A stretch of 64,000 nt of DNA from Trichomonas vaginalis G3 (GCF_026262505.1 NC_067204.1:22165300-22229299); one strand, 5' to 3'. Positions 26,760-35,190 are shown, numbered from the stretch's first letter. Made by a program: numbers and translations. Notes: a model not told the origin generated them from the letters alone.

Positions 26760-27085
26760 AGGGATTTTTTTACGATTTTCATAGAGTTTTGGCGACCAGG
26801 GTTTTTCCCCTGCTCGCATTTTTTCACGATTTTCATGTGTTTTTTTACGATTTTCATGAGTTTTAGGCGACTACGGTTTCTTACGTACTCGCATTTTTTC
26901 ACGATTTTCATGAGTTTTAGGCGACCCCGAAAAAAACCGGGGTCGCAATTTTTTTACGATTTTCGTACGGAATCTCTACCCTCGGTTTTTCGAGGGTAGC
27001 ATTTTTTCACGATTTTCATGAGTTTTTTTTTACGATTTTCGTACGGAATCTCGACCCGCGGTTTTCCTCGGGTCGCAAACATATG
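26760..27085. repeat. Array of hairpin-forming repeats (copy B)
   Basis: At least five units related to 3140-3420 with the same spacer (TTTTTACGATTTTC...). Stems include CTACCCTCG/CGAGGGTAG near 26977-27000 and GCGACCCCG/CGGGGTCGC near 26922-26946. Several stems differ from those in copy A, yet most remain paired. Confidence 0.8.
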
Positions 27086-27118
27086 AGGAAATTCATGAAA
27101 TTTGGTCATTTTTTCAGC

Positions 27119-27296
27119 AAAAATATATTTTAGGTGGAACCAGGTCCCTCGGTCCCTCGGTCCCTCGGTCAAATGAACTTCTCTGAAAAAGTGTGACAAC
27201 ATGACATTTTGACAACAACACAGGAAATAGACTTCTTCGTATATGCTTTGTTGAGACTTCATCGTCAATGAGCGTAAATCAGACAAAAATATATTT
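27119..27296 (+). repeat. TGACAAC cassette 4
   Basis: The copy B partner of cassette 1, at the same place after the 298-residue gene. It is bounded by AAAATATATTT on both sides, with three CCCTCGGT units and the core TGACAACATGACATTTTGAC. Confidence 0.8.
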
Positions 27297-27309
27297 CTAC
27301 CATAAAGTT

Positions 27310-28206
27310 TCACAAGCGTTTTACATGGTATATGTTGTGATGGTTCATGACTTTAAACAATTTTGTGGCTTCTATTTCTTCTGTCAGTATGTCAAAAATT
27401 TTAACGATACCGAAAGTTTCTTTATATTTCTTCTTGACGTCAGATAGAAGGAAATCGTCAGCAGTTGGATAGTTTTTGTTCAGAAATGTCAACATGTCCA
27501 TTTTATCTTCTGCTGGTTTCTCTGCTTCTTTCTTTAAGTCAGCATAGTCGTTTCGCATACGTTCTATCTCTTTGACGGAGTAGTTATATTTCCTCATTGC
27601 TGCTTTACATTTTGAACATTGTGGGTTCATTTTAGCATTGTACATTGAAACCTTACCTGCAAGTATGACCAAGGCGTAAATGGTTTTCTTTAACTCAAAG
27701 GCTGCTGGTTTTATCTGTCCGTTCCATACTTTACCTCTTCTATCTTTATCTCTTATCTGCCATACACATTTTGCAACTAACGAAACAAAGTTGTCGTAGG
27801 TCTTAAACTCCCCAGATTTATATATGTCAATGAAATATACCATATCGCAGTCTTTGTGGTTGCAATGAAATCCAAGAAACTCATAGTTTACCTTTCGTAT
27901 GAACTTCTTTATTTCAACTGAGTCAGTTGCTTTGACTTCTATTTCATCGAATTCAGGAATAGTGAGCTTTTGTTGTTGTATTTCAGGAAGTTTAGGTAGA
28001 TGGTCAATAATATCCTGCATTTCATAAAGATACTGTTCATTTGTTTCATCTTTCGCACTACAGTCTAAATCTCCTTGGAGAAGTTCTTGCTTTATCTTCT
28101 GGATTTCTGTTTCGAAAGTATATGAAGAAGGAATGAAGCTTTTCATCTCTACTAACATAGATGTTGGGTTCATGACTAACGAGGTTGGTGCTGTTGTTGC
28201 TGACAT
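27310..28206 (-). CDS. Maverick protein of unknown function, 298 residues, copy B
   Basis: A near-identical copy of 3645-4541, with both Cys/His clusters (CNHKDC, CSKCKA) kept and only scattered substitutions, mainly in the C-terminal third. It looks whole. Retention of an open frame in both copies supports recent duplication. Upstream lie cassette 5 and the palindromic array that are not present in copy A. Confidence 0.7.
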   Translation of the reverse strand: MSATTAPTSLVMNPTSMLVEMKSFIPSSYTFETEIQKIKQELLQGDLDCSAKDETNEQYLYEMQDIIDHLPKLPEIQQQKLTIPEFDEIEVKATDSVEIKKFIRKVNYEFLGFHCNHKDCDMVYFIDIYKSGEFKTYDNFVSLVAKCVWQIRDKDRRGKVWNGQIKPAAFELKKTIYALVILAGKVSMYNAKMNPQCSKCKAAMRKYNYSVKEIERMRNDYADLKKEAEKPAEDKMDMLTFLNKNYPTADDFLLSDVKKKYKETFGIVKIFDILTEEIEATKLFKVMNHHNIYHVKRL

Positions 28207-28245
28207 GTTCTTACAATAAAAATAAAAAATATTTTTTTAAAAAAA

Positions 28246-28407
28246 CTAAAATATATTTTTGTCTGATTTACGCTCATGTTTGACAAAACATATACGATGA
28301 AGTCTATTTCCTGTGTTGTTGTCAAAATGTCATGTTGTCACCATTTTCAAAAAGATGTTAGTTGACCGAGGGACCGAGGGACCTGGTTCCACCTAAAATA
28401 TATTTTT
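28246..28407 (-). repeat. TGACAAC cassette 5
   Basis: Bounded on both sides by CTAAAATATATTTTT. It contains GTCTGATTTACGCTCATG, the core (reverse strand), and two GACCGAGG units. It opens the 1.75-kb insert that carries KilA-N module B. Confidence 0.8.
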
Positions 28408-28425
28408 GTGCTATGTTTTCAGCAC

Positions 28426-28838
28426 AAAACAAGCATTTTGTGAAGAATATACCAACCCGCGGAATTCCGCGGGTTGCTTTTTATACAAAACATTTACGAT
28501 GAAGTCTCAACAAAACAAGCATTTCGTGAAGAATATACCACCTGCCGGAATTCCGGCAGGTGCTTTTTATACAAAACATTTACGATGAAGTCTCAACAAA
28601 ACAAGCATTTTGTGAAGAATATACCACCCGCCGGAATTCCGGCAGGTGCTTTTTATACAAAACATTTACGATGAAGTCTCAACAAAACAAGCATTTTGTG
28701 AAGAATATACCACCCGCCGGAATTCCGGCAGGTGCTTTTTATACAAAACATTTACGATGAAGTCTCAACAAAACAAGCATTTTGTGAAGAATATACCACC
28801 CGCCGGAATTCCGCGGGTTGCTTTTTATACAAAACATT
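28426..28838. repeat. Five tandem 86-bp repeats, each with a GAATTC-centred palindrome
   Basis: Units begin at 28426, 28512, 28598, 28684 and 28770. Conserved flanks are AAAACAAGCATTTTGTGAAG and CTTTTTATACAAAACATT; between them is an 18-22 bp palindrome centred on GGAATTCC. Palindrome arms differ between units (AACCCGC/GCGGGTT, ACCTGCC/GGCAGGT) and mostly stay complementary. Short open frames across the array are a by-product. Related single copies are at 29407-29466 and 29776-29842. Confidence 0.9.
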
Positions 28839-28962
28839 GACGAAGAAGTCTATCTCCTGTGTTGTTGTCTAAATGTCATGTTGTCACACTTTTTCAGAGA
28901 AGTTTAAATTACCTGGTGACGTAGTGACACCTAAAAACCATCTAACCTAAAATATATTTTTG
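28838..28962 (-). repeat. TGACAAC cassette 6
   Basis: A minus-oriented cassette with the core and CTTTTTCAGAGAAGTT, but the triplicated block is replaced by ACCTGGTGACGTAGTGACACC. It ends in CCTAAAATATATTTTTG and lies directly beside the 3' end of KilA-N gene B. Confidence 0.75.
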
Positions 28963-28990
28963 CCGAATTCAATAAAAAAAAATGGTTCAT

Positions 28991-29653
28991 TTACTCACAA
29001 TATTTTTGTACAAAACGACCCCAAACTTTTAACCTCTCTTCTGCAGCTTCTAATGAAACTTTAGCGAGTTCATATTCTCTAAATTCTCTCTTTAAATCTT
29101 CTTGTTCCCATTGGTCTAGTTCGTATGGAGAATCTCTATAACCAGAACATATCTCATGTTCATGTTCTATTTGTTTTTCGCGCATTTTTCTAACTTCTTG
29201 TTCGAACAAAGGTTTAGCATTCCCTACTGTATCTTCAAGTTCTTCTTCATCTAATTTCTCATGAACTTTCTTGTCTATGGAGTCCAGAATTTTTCCAACT
29301 GCTATGCAATATTTTGGAGAAGCCCACATTGCTATATAGTTTGTAAGTCTTGGGTCTACATACGTTCCTCTAACCTGTTTGATTTCATCGGGAATTCCTG
29401 CATGAACTGTGTATAAAAAGCAACCCGCGGAATTCCGCGGGTTGGTATATTCTTCACAAAATGCCTTAAAATACTCTTCCCAGGACTTATTTTCCAACAA
29501 CCTTCTAAAGTCTTTCCTAAACTGCTGACACATATTTGTTGCATTTATATAACCATCCTTGTCTCTACGTAAGACTTCAATACCGTTGTAAGTGCCTTTT
29601 GTGAATGTTTCGCCATTAGATTTGTTCGTGAACGTTTTTGCTTCGACTGTCAT
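28991..29653 (-). CDS. KilA-N domain protein, module B, with an in-frame palindromic repeat
   Basis: A 220-residue protein that looks whole. The KilA-N domain runs from about residue 10 to 120: GTYNGIEVLRRDKDGYINAT, then NMCQQFRKDFRRLLENKS, and QVRGTYVDPRLTNYIAMWAS. These are classic features of the DNA-binding KilA-N fold of viral proteins. Residues about 64-84 (FCEEYTNPRNSAGCFLY) are encoded by one copy of the palindromic repeat seen in tandem at 28426-28838 and read in frame through the domain. A helical charged tail follows. The module is bracketed by cassettes and is absent from the same site in copy A. Confidence 0.8.
   Translation of the reverse strand: MTVEAKTFTNKSNGETFTKGTYNGIEVLRRDKDGYINATNMCQQFRKDFRRLLENKSWEEYFKAFCEEYTNPRNSAGCFLYTVHAGIPDEIKQVRGTYVDPRLTNYIAMWASPKYCIAVGKILDSIDKKVHEKLDEEELEDTVGNAKPLFEQEVRKMREKQIEHEHEICSGYRDSPYELDQWEQEDLKREFREYELAKVSLEAAEERLKVWGRFVQKYCE
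29407..29466 (-). repeat. Palindromic repeat inside the KilA-N coding sequence
   Basis: Carries the flanks GCATTTTGTGAAGAATATAC and GCTTTTTATAC around an AACCCGCGGAATTCCGCGGG palindrome. It matches the first unit of the array at 28426 and is oriented so that the gene's frame stays open. Confidence 0.85.
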
Positions 29654-29695
29654 ATCTGTTCTTACAATAAAAATAAAAAATATTTTTTGGTGGTA

Positions 29696-29773
29696 CGTCG
29701 GACATTCGTTTGTGGCTTAACCGTCGGACATTCGTTTGTGGCTTAACCGTCGGACATTCGTTTGTGGCTCGAC
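29696..29773 (+). repeat. Three tandem 26-bp repeats
   Basis: Unit CGTCGGACATTCGTTTGTGG followed by CTTAAC, three times. The same sequence occurs once at the left flank of the copy A minisatellite (near 1025), so this piece of module B derives from, or shares an origin with, the region after the ATPase gene. Confidence 0.85.
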
Positions 29774-29775
29774 CT

Positions 29776-29842
29776 CAAAACAAGCATTTTGTGAAGAATA
29801 TACCAACCGCCGGAATTCCGGCGGTTGCTTTTTTATACAAAA
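29776..29842 (+). repeat. Single palindromic repeat copy upstream of KilA-N module B
   Basis: Same flanks as the 86-bp array, with a perfect ACCGCCGGAATTCCGGCGGT palindrome. This stem differs in both arms from the others, so pairing is preserved by paired changes. Confidence 0.85.
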
Positions 29843-29860
29843 TTCAACGGGTGAAAGAAT

Positions 29861-29980
29861 ACGATGAAGTTTATTTCCTGTGTTGTTGTCAAAATGTCAT
29901 GTTGTCACACTTTTTCAGAGAAGTTCGTTTAACCGAGGGACCGAGGGACCGAGGGACCTCTTCACCTAAAATATATTTTT
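29861..29980 (-). repeat. TGACAAC cassette 7
   Basis: Has the core, CTTTTTCAGAGAAGTT, three GACCGAGG units, and ends in CCTAAAATATATTTTT. It closes the KilA-N module B insert and is in the same orientation as cassettes 5 and 6. Confidence 0.8.
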
Positions 29981-30840
29981 CAATACTTTTTCAGCACTTT
30001 TCCGTAGTTGTATATGAAAGACAATTCGAGATAAAAGTCATAGTACAGTGGAATAATATGCTGCACACCGTTTGTTGTGAACCAAACTTGAAAGTCAGAG
30101 AAACTGTTACTAGGTGGTTCGTAGAATTTAGAAGCAAAGTCATAAAAGTCCTTACCAATACAAAGAAAACTGTTGTTGCTTGAACTGAAACTTGCATGAC
30201 ACATGACATTTTGAGGGTCAAACACGTTTCTATAAACTGTCAAATCTGCTGGTGGGAGTATAAATTTAAATGGACCATCTGGTGGTAATGGTTCGTTCTG
30301 GTTTAGTAACCGAAGAAATTGTGCCCAAGAACGTTTGTCTACTCCCCAATATAAAAACTCTGTATCTCTTGGAGGGTTAATTTCAATCTTTTGAAATGAA
30401 ACTGTGGAGTTCATCTTGTCGTATTCTAGTTTTAGATAGTATGTTCCATTTAGTAAAGAGTGGTATTTTTCTTGAAATTCCCAGTAGTATTTGTTTATTT
30501 GAGTTTGAAAGTCATTTAGAGTTTTTTCAAGACTTTCGTCTGAACGAATTGTAAAGATTTTCATTTCGTCAAATTTTTCTATTAGACCATCAGAACCTTT
30601 ATACTGACCGTGAAAATATACTGCGAACATGAATGCATTAGTTCTATTTGAAAACAAAACTCTTCTAAATCCTATTGCCTTTGCATCTGAAGGACTTTGA
30701 AGCCAACGAATTGGATAGTCAAACCTGTAAGTTCGGGATAAAATTTCTTCATCTGAAATAGTCCTACCAGCGTTTGTAAAGATATAGTCTAACGGTTTTG
30801 TATCTGCTACTTTTGTTCTTTGTTTTTCAACCTGAAGCAT
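29980..30840 (-). CDS. Maverick structural-type protein, 286 residues, copy B
   Basis: A near-identical copy of 4705-5565 with the same YRFDYP.RWL block and C-terminal FSDFQVWFTT block; only a handful of residues differ. It looks whole. Immediately upstream, copy A has the HNH gene; here that module is gone and polymerase sequence follows after the shared leader. Confidence 0.65.
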   Translation of the reverse strand: MLQVEKQRTKVADTKPLDYIFTNAGRTISDEEILSRTYRFDYPIRWLQSPSDAKAIGFRRVLFSNRTNAFMFAVYFHGQYKGSDGLIEKFDEMKIFTIRSDESLEKTLNDFQTQINKYYWEFQEKYHSLLNGTYYLKLEYDKMNSTVSFQKIEINPPRDTEFLYWGVDKRSWAQFLRLLNQNEPLPPDGPFKFILPPADLTVYRNVFDPQNVMCHASFSSSNNSFLCIGKDFYDFASKFYEPPSNSFSDFQVWFTTNGVQHIIPLYYDFYLELSFIYNYGKVLKKY

Positions 30841-30896
30841 TTTATATATGTAAAAATATACTGTTTTAAAAACGTTTTAAAATGGTATGCAATTTT

Positions 30897-32015
30897 TTAT
30901 TTCATGCAATGTTTTACTTCTGTGCCGTCTTCAAGTATGGCCCAGTACTTACGCTTGGAGAGAACATGAACTTCGGAAAATACCTTGTCTAGCTTAAAAC
31001 AGCCCATCTTTTCACCGACCATTCCCATTTCAATGAGTTTGTTATAGCCTTCTTCGTTCGTCATGAGTGCATCGATGTTCTCGTAGTATACCTTCACTTT
31101 GGATTTAACTTCCGAGAAAAATTTGTTGTAGTTGTCAAGGACTGCCTTTGCGAACTGAGGATAAGACCAATGTTCGACAATAGGTTTTAATGTGGTTACT
31201 AAGCCATTTTGACCTTGAGTAAATTCGTACTTCAAAACAAAAGGGGAGAACCTTTCAACAAAGTTGTCGACCTTCTCATAGTGTTTACTCTTCATCTTTT
31301 GAGGTTTTTTAATGGAATATCCCCATGTCGAATTCATAAGCAATTTGAGTGTCATTGCAAGTTTGGGGTTTGAAGCTTTCCTAATATCATACATTTGTTG
31401 TATGACTTTTCCAACTGTATAGTTCCTTCCCGGGAACTCACCATCTTCGTTTGGAATTCCAGTCGGGATATATTGGACGAACCTCATGTACGCAGCGTTA
31501 AGGTCGACATAGTATATTTTTTCGTTTGAGTCGAACTTGTCGCATCCAATGGGTCCAGTTCGTGGAAATTCAAGTGAGTCTCTTATCTTTTGAGAAACTT
31601 CGCCTGTTATCTCATAAACATCGTCAAAGCAACCTGTTTCATATAAAACCTTCTGACCTAACTCAGAAGCTCTCCAATACAATTTGACGTCGACTGGATG
31701 TCTCAATGGAAGTTTGTTTATAGCATCTTGAAGTTCTTGCAACCTCATTGGAAGTTCTTCTGGTTCAGGTTGGTATCCGAACAATCCAACTCCTTTTGGA
31801 ACTGTGTACTTCTTTTGTGCTATAACTTTGTCCGGAACAACTTTTGGTCTTACCAACAATGAAAAGTTTGTTTCGTCTTTTGGTACAAAAGTTTCTGTCA
31901 GCTTGTCATCTGGAATTGGTTCCAACAAGCCTTTCTCGAAAAGAATGTTAACAGCTCTGACAATGTTGCACTTACCTTTTCCGAACAATGGGTTTGTAAG
32001 ACTTTCGTTCAACAT
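30897..32015 (-). pseudogene. PolB-type polymerase, copy B (shortened by a moved HNH module)
   Basis: Matches the C-terminal half of 6260-8413, with the same palm segments (YYVDLNAAYM, LKLLMNSTWGYS, MGCFKLDKVFSEV). The part of the gene encoding the N-terminal half is replaced by the HNH module, whose leader sequence joins the polymerase near 32016. Counted as broken; the change is a rearrangement rather than slow decay. Confidence 0.8.
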
Positions 32016-32047
32016 GAAGCATTTAATATATGTAAAAATATACTGTT

Positions 32048-32631
32048 TTAAAATGGTATGCCATATAGCTTCTTGAATTTGTTAAGAAGTATTCGAACGC
32101 ATTTTCCATCTGTATCTCTAGTGTTTACATAAGCATGGCCTGCCTTAGTAAAATATACTTGTAATTTCCTATAGTTTACGCCGGTATAAAAGTAGAAAGA
32201 GTCTTGTTCTTCGCTATAGTAGTAAAACTCAAACGTATGCTTGCCATAGTCTGTAATTTCAATTGTTTCATCTTCTAGTTCGTCGACAAATTCGAATACA
32301 ATATCTCCAAATTTGCTTTTGTTCTTATTGTTTTCAGAACGAGTGACCCAACGTAAGTTTTCAAGTCTATTGTCGTTTCTTATATGGTTTATATGGTCTA
32401 CAAAAGGTAAATTGTTAGGATTCAGTATAAAATGAGTTGCAATGACAATATGTTTAAAATAGTTTTTTCCACCCATCCTCATAAGAGCATATCCGTCATT
32501 TCGCTCACATTCGCTTAAAACTCTTTTTGTCTTTTTGTTTCTGACTTCAAATGACTCACAACAGTGAATTTAATATTTCTCATCTAACAAACAAGTTTCC
32601 CAACGGTCTTCTCCAACAAACTCAGCGTACA
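32048..32631 (-). pseudogene. HNH endonuclease, copy B (moved and broken)
   Basis: A homologue of 5602-6186 with the HNH core FVDHINHIRNDNRLENLRWVT. In copy A the gene lies after the polymerase; here it lies where the front half of the polymerase gene should be. The HNH leader (ATATGTAAAAATATACTG) travelled with it. The gene has about one break. Homing-type mobility is known for HNH genes. Confidence 0.75.
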
Positions 32632-32682
32632 TTTCAAATAAAATAAAAAAATGTTTTTTAAAAATATTTTGTTTTAAATGGT

Positions 32683-32757
32683 ATGCCATTTCATATTTCT
32701 CATCTAACAAAACAAGTTTCCCAACGGTCTTCTCCAACAAACTCAGCGTACATTTCT
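32683..32757 (-). repeat. Small extra copy of the HNH gene's 5' end
   Basis: About 65 bp repeat the 5' end of the HNH gene (TTCATATTTCTCATCTAACA through TCAGCGTACAT on the plus strand), lying between the moved HNH gene and the start signals of the lost polymerase front. It looks like a footprint of the rearrangement. Confidence 0.7.
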
Positions 32758-32782
32758 ATAAAAATAAAAAAATGTTTTTTCT

Positions 32783-33358
32783 TTACTTTACATAACCACC
32801 GGCTGCCATAAGTCTTTGACGCCAACCCATACCAGCTAATGAAGGTTGAGTTTGAAAACTAAACTTTGGTTTTGGTTTATCTTCAGTTTTTGGCTTCCCT
32901 TCTTCTATTGGTTTTTCGTCACTTTTCGGTTCATCTGACTTTACCTCACTTGCTGGAATAGTTGTGTCGTCAACATCTTCATAAATGTCATATGCCATTT
33001 GTTTCTGTTTTCCTTTCAACTTTTTGTGTTTGTTGTAAAGTTTAGAATATTTCGACTCTAAGTCAATGAGATGTTCTATAATGAACTGTTGGTCAGTGAA
33101 GTAAACTTTTCCATCTGTTGTCTCGAAAACTCCTTCAGACTTCAATATTTTATTTGTGAGAGTCTGTTTCTTTTTTGAGATACTTGCCGTTCCATTTTTA
33201 TGAAAAGTGACTTTGTAGTTAGGGTTTGTATTTCCAGACCTCACACTTTCTATTATTGAATTTTTCTCTTCATCTGTAAGTTCTTTGACAGGTTTTGACA
33301 ATGGTTCTGAACTTTTTGTTTGTGGTGTCAAATCTACCGTTTCAACTTCTTCGGTCAT
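32783..33358 (-). CDS. Low-complexity charged protein, 191 residues, copy B
   Basis: The copy B partner of 8444-9028, with the same domain order: acidic Thr/Ser-rich start, NYKVTFHKNGTASIS strand segment, helix, Lys/Glu/Pro-rich tail and conserved GMGWRQRLMAAGGYVK end. The low-complexity tail differs in length by three residues. It looks whole; function unknown. Confidence 0.6.
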   Translation of the reverse strand: MTEEVETVDLTPQTKSSEPLSKPVKELTDEEKNSIIESVRSGNTNPNYKVTFHKNGTASISKKKQTLTNKILKSEGVFETTDGKVYFTDQQFIIEHLIDLESKYSKLYNKHKKLKGKQKQMAYDIYEDVDDTTIPASEVKSDEPKSDEKPIEEGKPKTEDKPKPKFSFQTQPSLAGMGWRQRLMAAGGYVK

Positions 33359-33376
33359 TTCATCTCAGTAAAAATT

Positions 33377-33532
33377 TTAGTTTGGTTTGTTTTCAACTGG
33401 TTGTTTAGGTTTTTTAAGTCGGTCTAAAACTTCCTGAGGTATAGGGAGGACTTGACAAACACGTGGTTGTGTAACTGCTGGAAGCCGACAAATCCATCTT
33501 GAGCCCATTTGTCTCAATGCTGTATTGTTCAT
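33377..33532 (-). CDS. Small protein of 51 residues, copy B
   Basis: Matches 9048-9203 (MNNTALRQMGSRWICR start) with very few changes and the same TTTTTACTGAGATGAA leader. Conservation in both copies supports it as a real gene. Confidence 0.55.
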   Translation of the reverse strand: MNNTALRQMGSRWICRLPAVTQPRVCQVLPIPQEVLDRLKKPKQPVENKPN

Positions 33533-33551
33533 TTCATCTCAGTAAAAAAAT

Positions 33552-33939
33552 TTACATTCCCCAAGTTTGAGGTGGTTGCGGTTGGTTGTTGTTTACCCAC
33601 TGTTGTGCATGGTTATATCCTCTGTTAAAGAATCTTTCACCTTGGTCCATGTAGTGTCCTGCTTGGTTATAGTAGTCATTTGCTTTGTTATAGTAGTTTC
33701 CTGCTTGTCTTCCTACATTGTCCATCCATCCTTGAACTTTTCCTCTTGTTTCAGGATTTGGAATAAGATTTGCTGCATCTCGTGCTACCTCCCAACCTTT
33801 CTGTACAGTTTGTATAATAGGTTGTGCTTTCTCTTTCAGTATACCTAATGTACTCAAAATCTTCCTTCCAATTCCAAATGCACCTCTGGCTAGTGTTCCC
33901 ACTGCTGGCAAAAATCTAGATGCGACTCCTGCTAATGCG
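33552..33939 (-). CDS. Amphipathic virion-type protein, copy B (cut by the gap)
   Basis: Same as 9222-9623 up to the scaffold gap; only the first few codons are missing, hidden in the run of N. The Tyr/Asn/Gln-rich C-terminus is conserved. Confidence 0.6.
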
Positions 33940-34039
33940 NNNNNNNNNNNNNNNNNNNNNNNNNNNNNNNNNNNNNNNNNNNNNNNNNNNNNNNNNNNNN
34001 NNNNNNNNNNNNNNNNNNNNNNNNNNNNNNNNNNNNNNN
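33940..34039. other. Scaffold gap (100 N)
   Basis: An exact run of 100 N marks a join of unknown true length. Maverick sequence lies on the left and host-type sequence on the right, so the right end of element 1 is not visible. Confidence 0.95.
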
Positions 34040-34396
34040 CATCCTGTAATCCATACAGAACCTGATGAAGTTTCCCATAATTACATGAATCACATCTTCT
34101 CTTCATCTTCATCAGAGAAATCAACACCAAAGATGGAGACGATGATCCAAGAACCAATAACAAAAGGTATGTCTCCATCAATGATTGATCAAAAGGCGAA
34201 TCAAACTGAAGATTCAACAATTTTCATCGAAAAAAGTGAGAAAAGTTGGAGAAACTTTTTCATAATCATTGGATTGATCTTGTTTACAATAGGATTGATC
34301 TTAATTTCATTTCTCGCTTTCAAGAAAAAGAATTTCTTCAACATATTCAAAAAAATGAAATGTTCGATGAAAAATTTCGAAGGATACTCCACATGA
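34040..34396 (+). CDS. 3' end of a single-pass membrane protein (host, partial)
   Basis: The last 118 codons of a gene whose 5' part is in the gap. The visible part is a Ser/Thr/Glu-rich outer stretch, one membrane segment of about 22 residues (FFIIIGLILFTIGLILISFL), and a short basic inner tail with aromatic residues ending NFEGYST. This layout matches type I surface proteins of trichomonads (for example BspA-like leucine-rich-repeat proteins), but the repeat domain, if any, is out of view, so the family cannot be named. Confidence 0.6.
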   Translation, partial: HPVIHTEPDEVSHNYMNHIFSSSSSEKSTPKMETMIQEPITKGMSPSMIDQKANQTEDSTIFIEKSEKSWRNFFIIIGLILFTIGLILISFLAFKKKNFFNIFKKMKCSMKNFEGYST

Positions 34397-35190
34397 AGCA
34401 AAACAATAAATTTTAGGACTAAAAATCCATTTTATTAAATTAATTTCTTCATTTTTAATTTTATATATATATATATATATAGTGTTTAAGTGGGGAACTT
34501 TGATATTTTTTTCCACACCATAGTAGTTTCACTTTTTGCATATGAACTCTATATTGATTCTGGCTAGAAACTAGAGAAATTAAAAATTTTCAATTTTTGG
34601 CCCATTAAAAGTACCTTTTTGAAAATAAAAAATATTATTATTAATTATGTGTGATCTTTGACATATATTCATAAAATCAAGTGATTTGGAGTGATTGGCA
34701 AAAAAATCTTGTTTAAACATATGTATTTTGCATGTTTACTTTTAAATTCTATAATAAATATGATAAATTAAATAACATTAGTCATAACTTTCAGTATAAG
34801 AAGCAATTTAATCTTAAAATTTGAATTGAATTGATAACATATGTGAAAAAGTTACCCTTCTACCGTTCTCAATTAAAATTAACTTACACTATTCACAGAC
34901 ACTCAAATTTTTATGAAAAATGGTGGTAATAAATTGAATAATTATTGCCAATTTTTGACAAAAAAAATATTGAGTCGAATTAATCTTTATTGAGATAATA
35001 CAGCGAGCTAATCTCATGTATTTTCAAGTAGAATATATTACTGCCATCTTAACAAAATTATGACTGTAAATTTGATTCTTTATCAATCTTTTTTTTAAAA
35101 AAATTCACAATTTTTTAAATCGAGAGAAAGTTGGGAATAAAAAAATTTACCAGCATTTAGTCACTTTTCAATTTGTGAAGTTTATTTCAT
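34397..35190. other. A/T-rich intergenic region
   Basis: No gene seen. It contains a (TA)n run near 34463-34481 and otherwise irregular A/T-rich DNA. A TCACTTTT at 35161 and TCATATG at the next start fit the trichomonad initiator pattern TCAY(T/A). Confidence 0.6.

Larger units (their letters stand above)
1..33939. mobile_element. Maverick/Polinton element 1 (partial, with a long direct duplication)
   Basis: Virus-like DNA element of the Maverick/Polinton family, identified by its gene set: packaging ATPase, integrase, PolB-type polymerase, capsid protein, candidate penton and superfamily 3 helicase. The left end lies outside the window and the right end is hidden in the scaffold gap, so terminal repeats cannot be seen. 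Sequence from position 1 recurs in the same orientation from 24646, a period of about 24.6 kb. No inverted repeat lies where one unit passes into the next (9623-9640). The two copies are nearly identical in shared genes, which suggests recent duplication, but they differ by module gains and moves. Roughly fifteen breaks are visible; many genes look whole. Some apparent breaks may be assembly errors. Confidence 0.85.
24646..33939. repeat. Direct long repeat, copy B (rearranged)
   Basis: Matches 1-9634 in the same orientation. Differences from copy A: the KilA-N module A is absent; a different KilA-N module with palindromic repeats lies between the 298- and 286-residue genes; the HNH module lies inside the polymerase region, leaving a shorter polymerase. 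It ends at a scaffold gap at the same point where copy A passes into the integrase. Confidence 0.85.

Noticed and set aside
28426-28838. Bacterial-type intrinsic terminators
   Set aside because: Hairpin plus T run looks alike, but the context is eukaryotic and the same repeat occurs inside a coding region.
28406-28840. Overlapping 60-66 codon frames, or a CRISPR-like array
   Set aside because: The frames are read-through of the 86-bp tandem repeats. There are no unique spacers, so it is not a CRISPR array.
1-33939. Pure assembly duplication of one element
   Set aside because: The two copies differ by gained and moved modules and scattered substitutions, so they are distinct sequences, although misjoining cannot be fully excluded.
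33552-34396. Open frames that run across the first N gap on both strands
   Set aside because: The N run has unknown true length, so the joined frames mean nothing; only the parts on either side are annotated.
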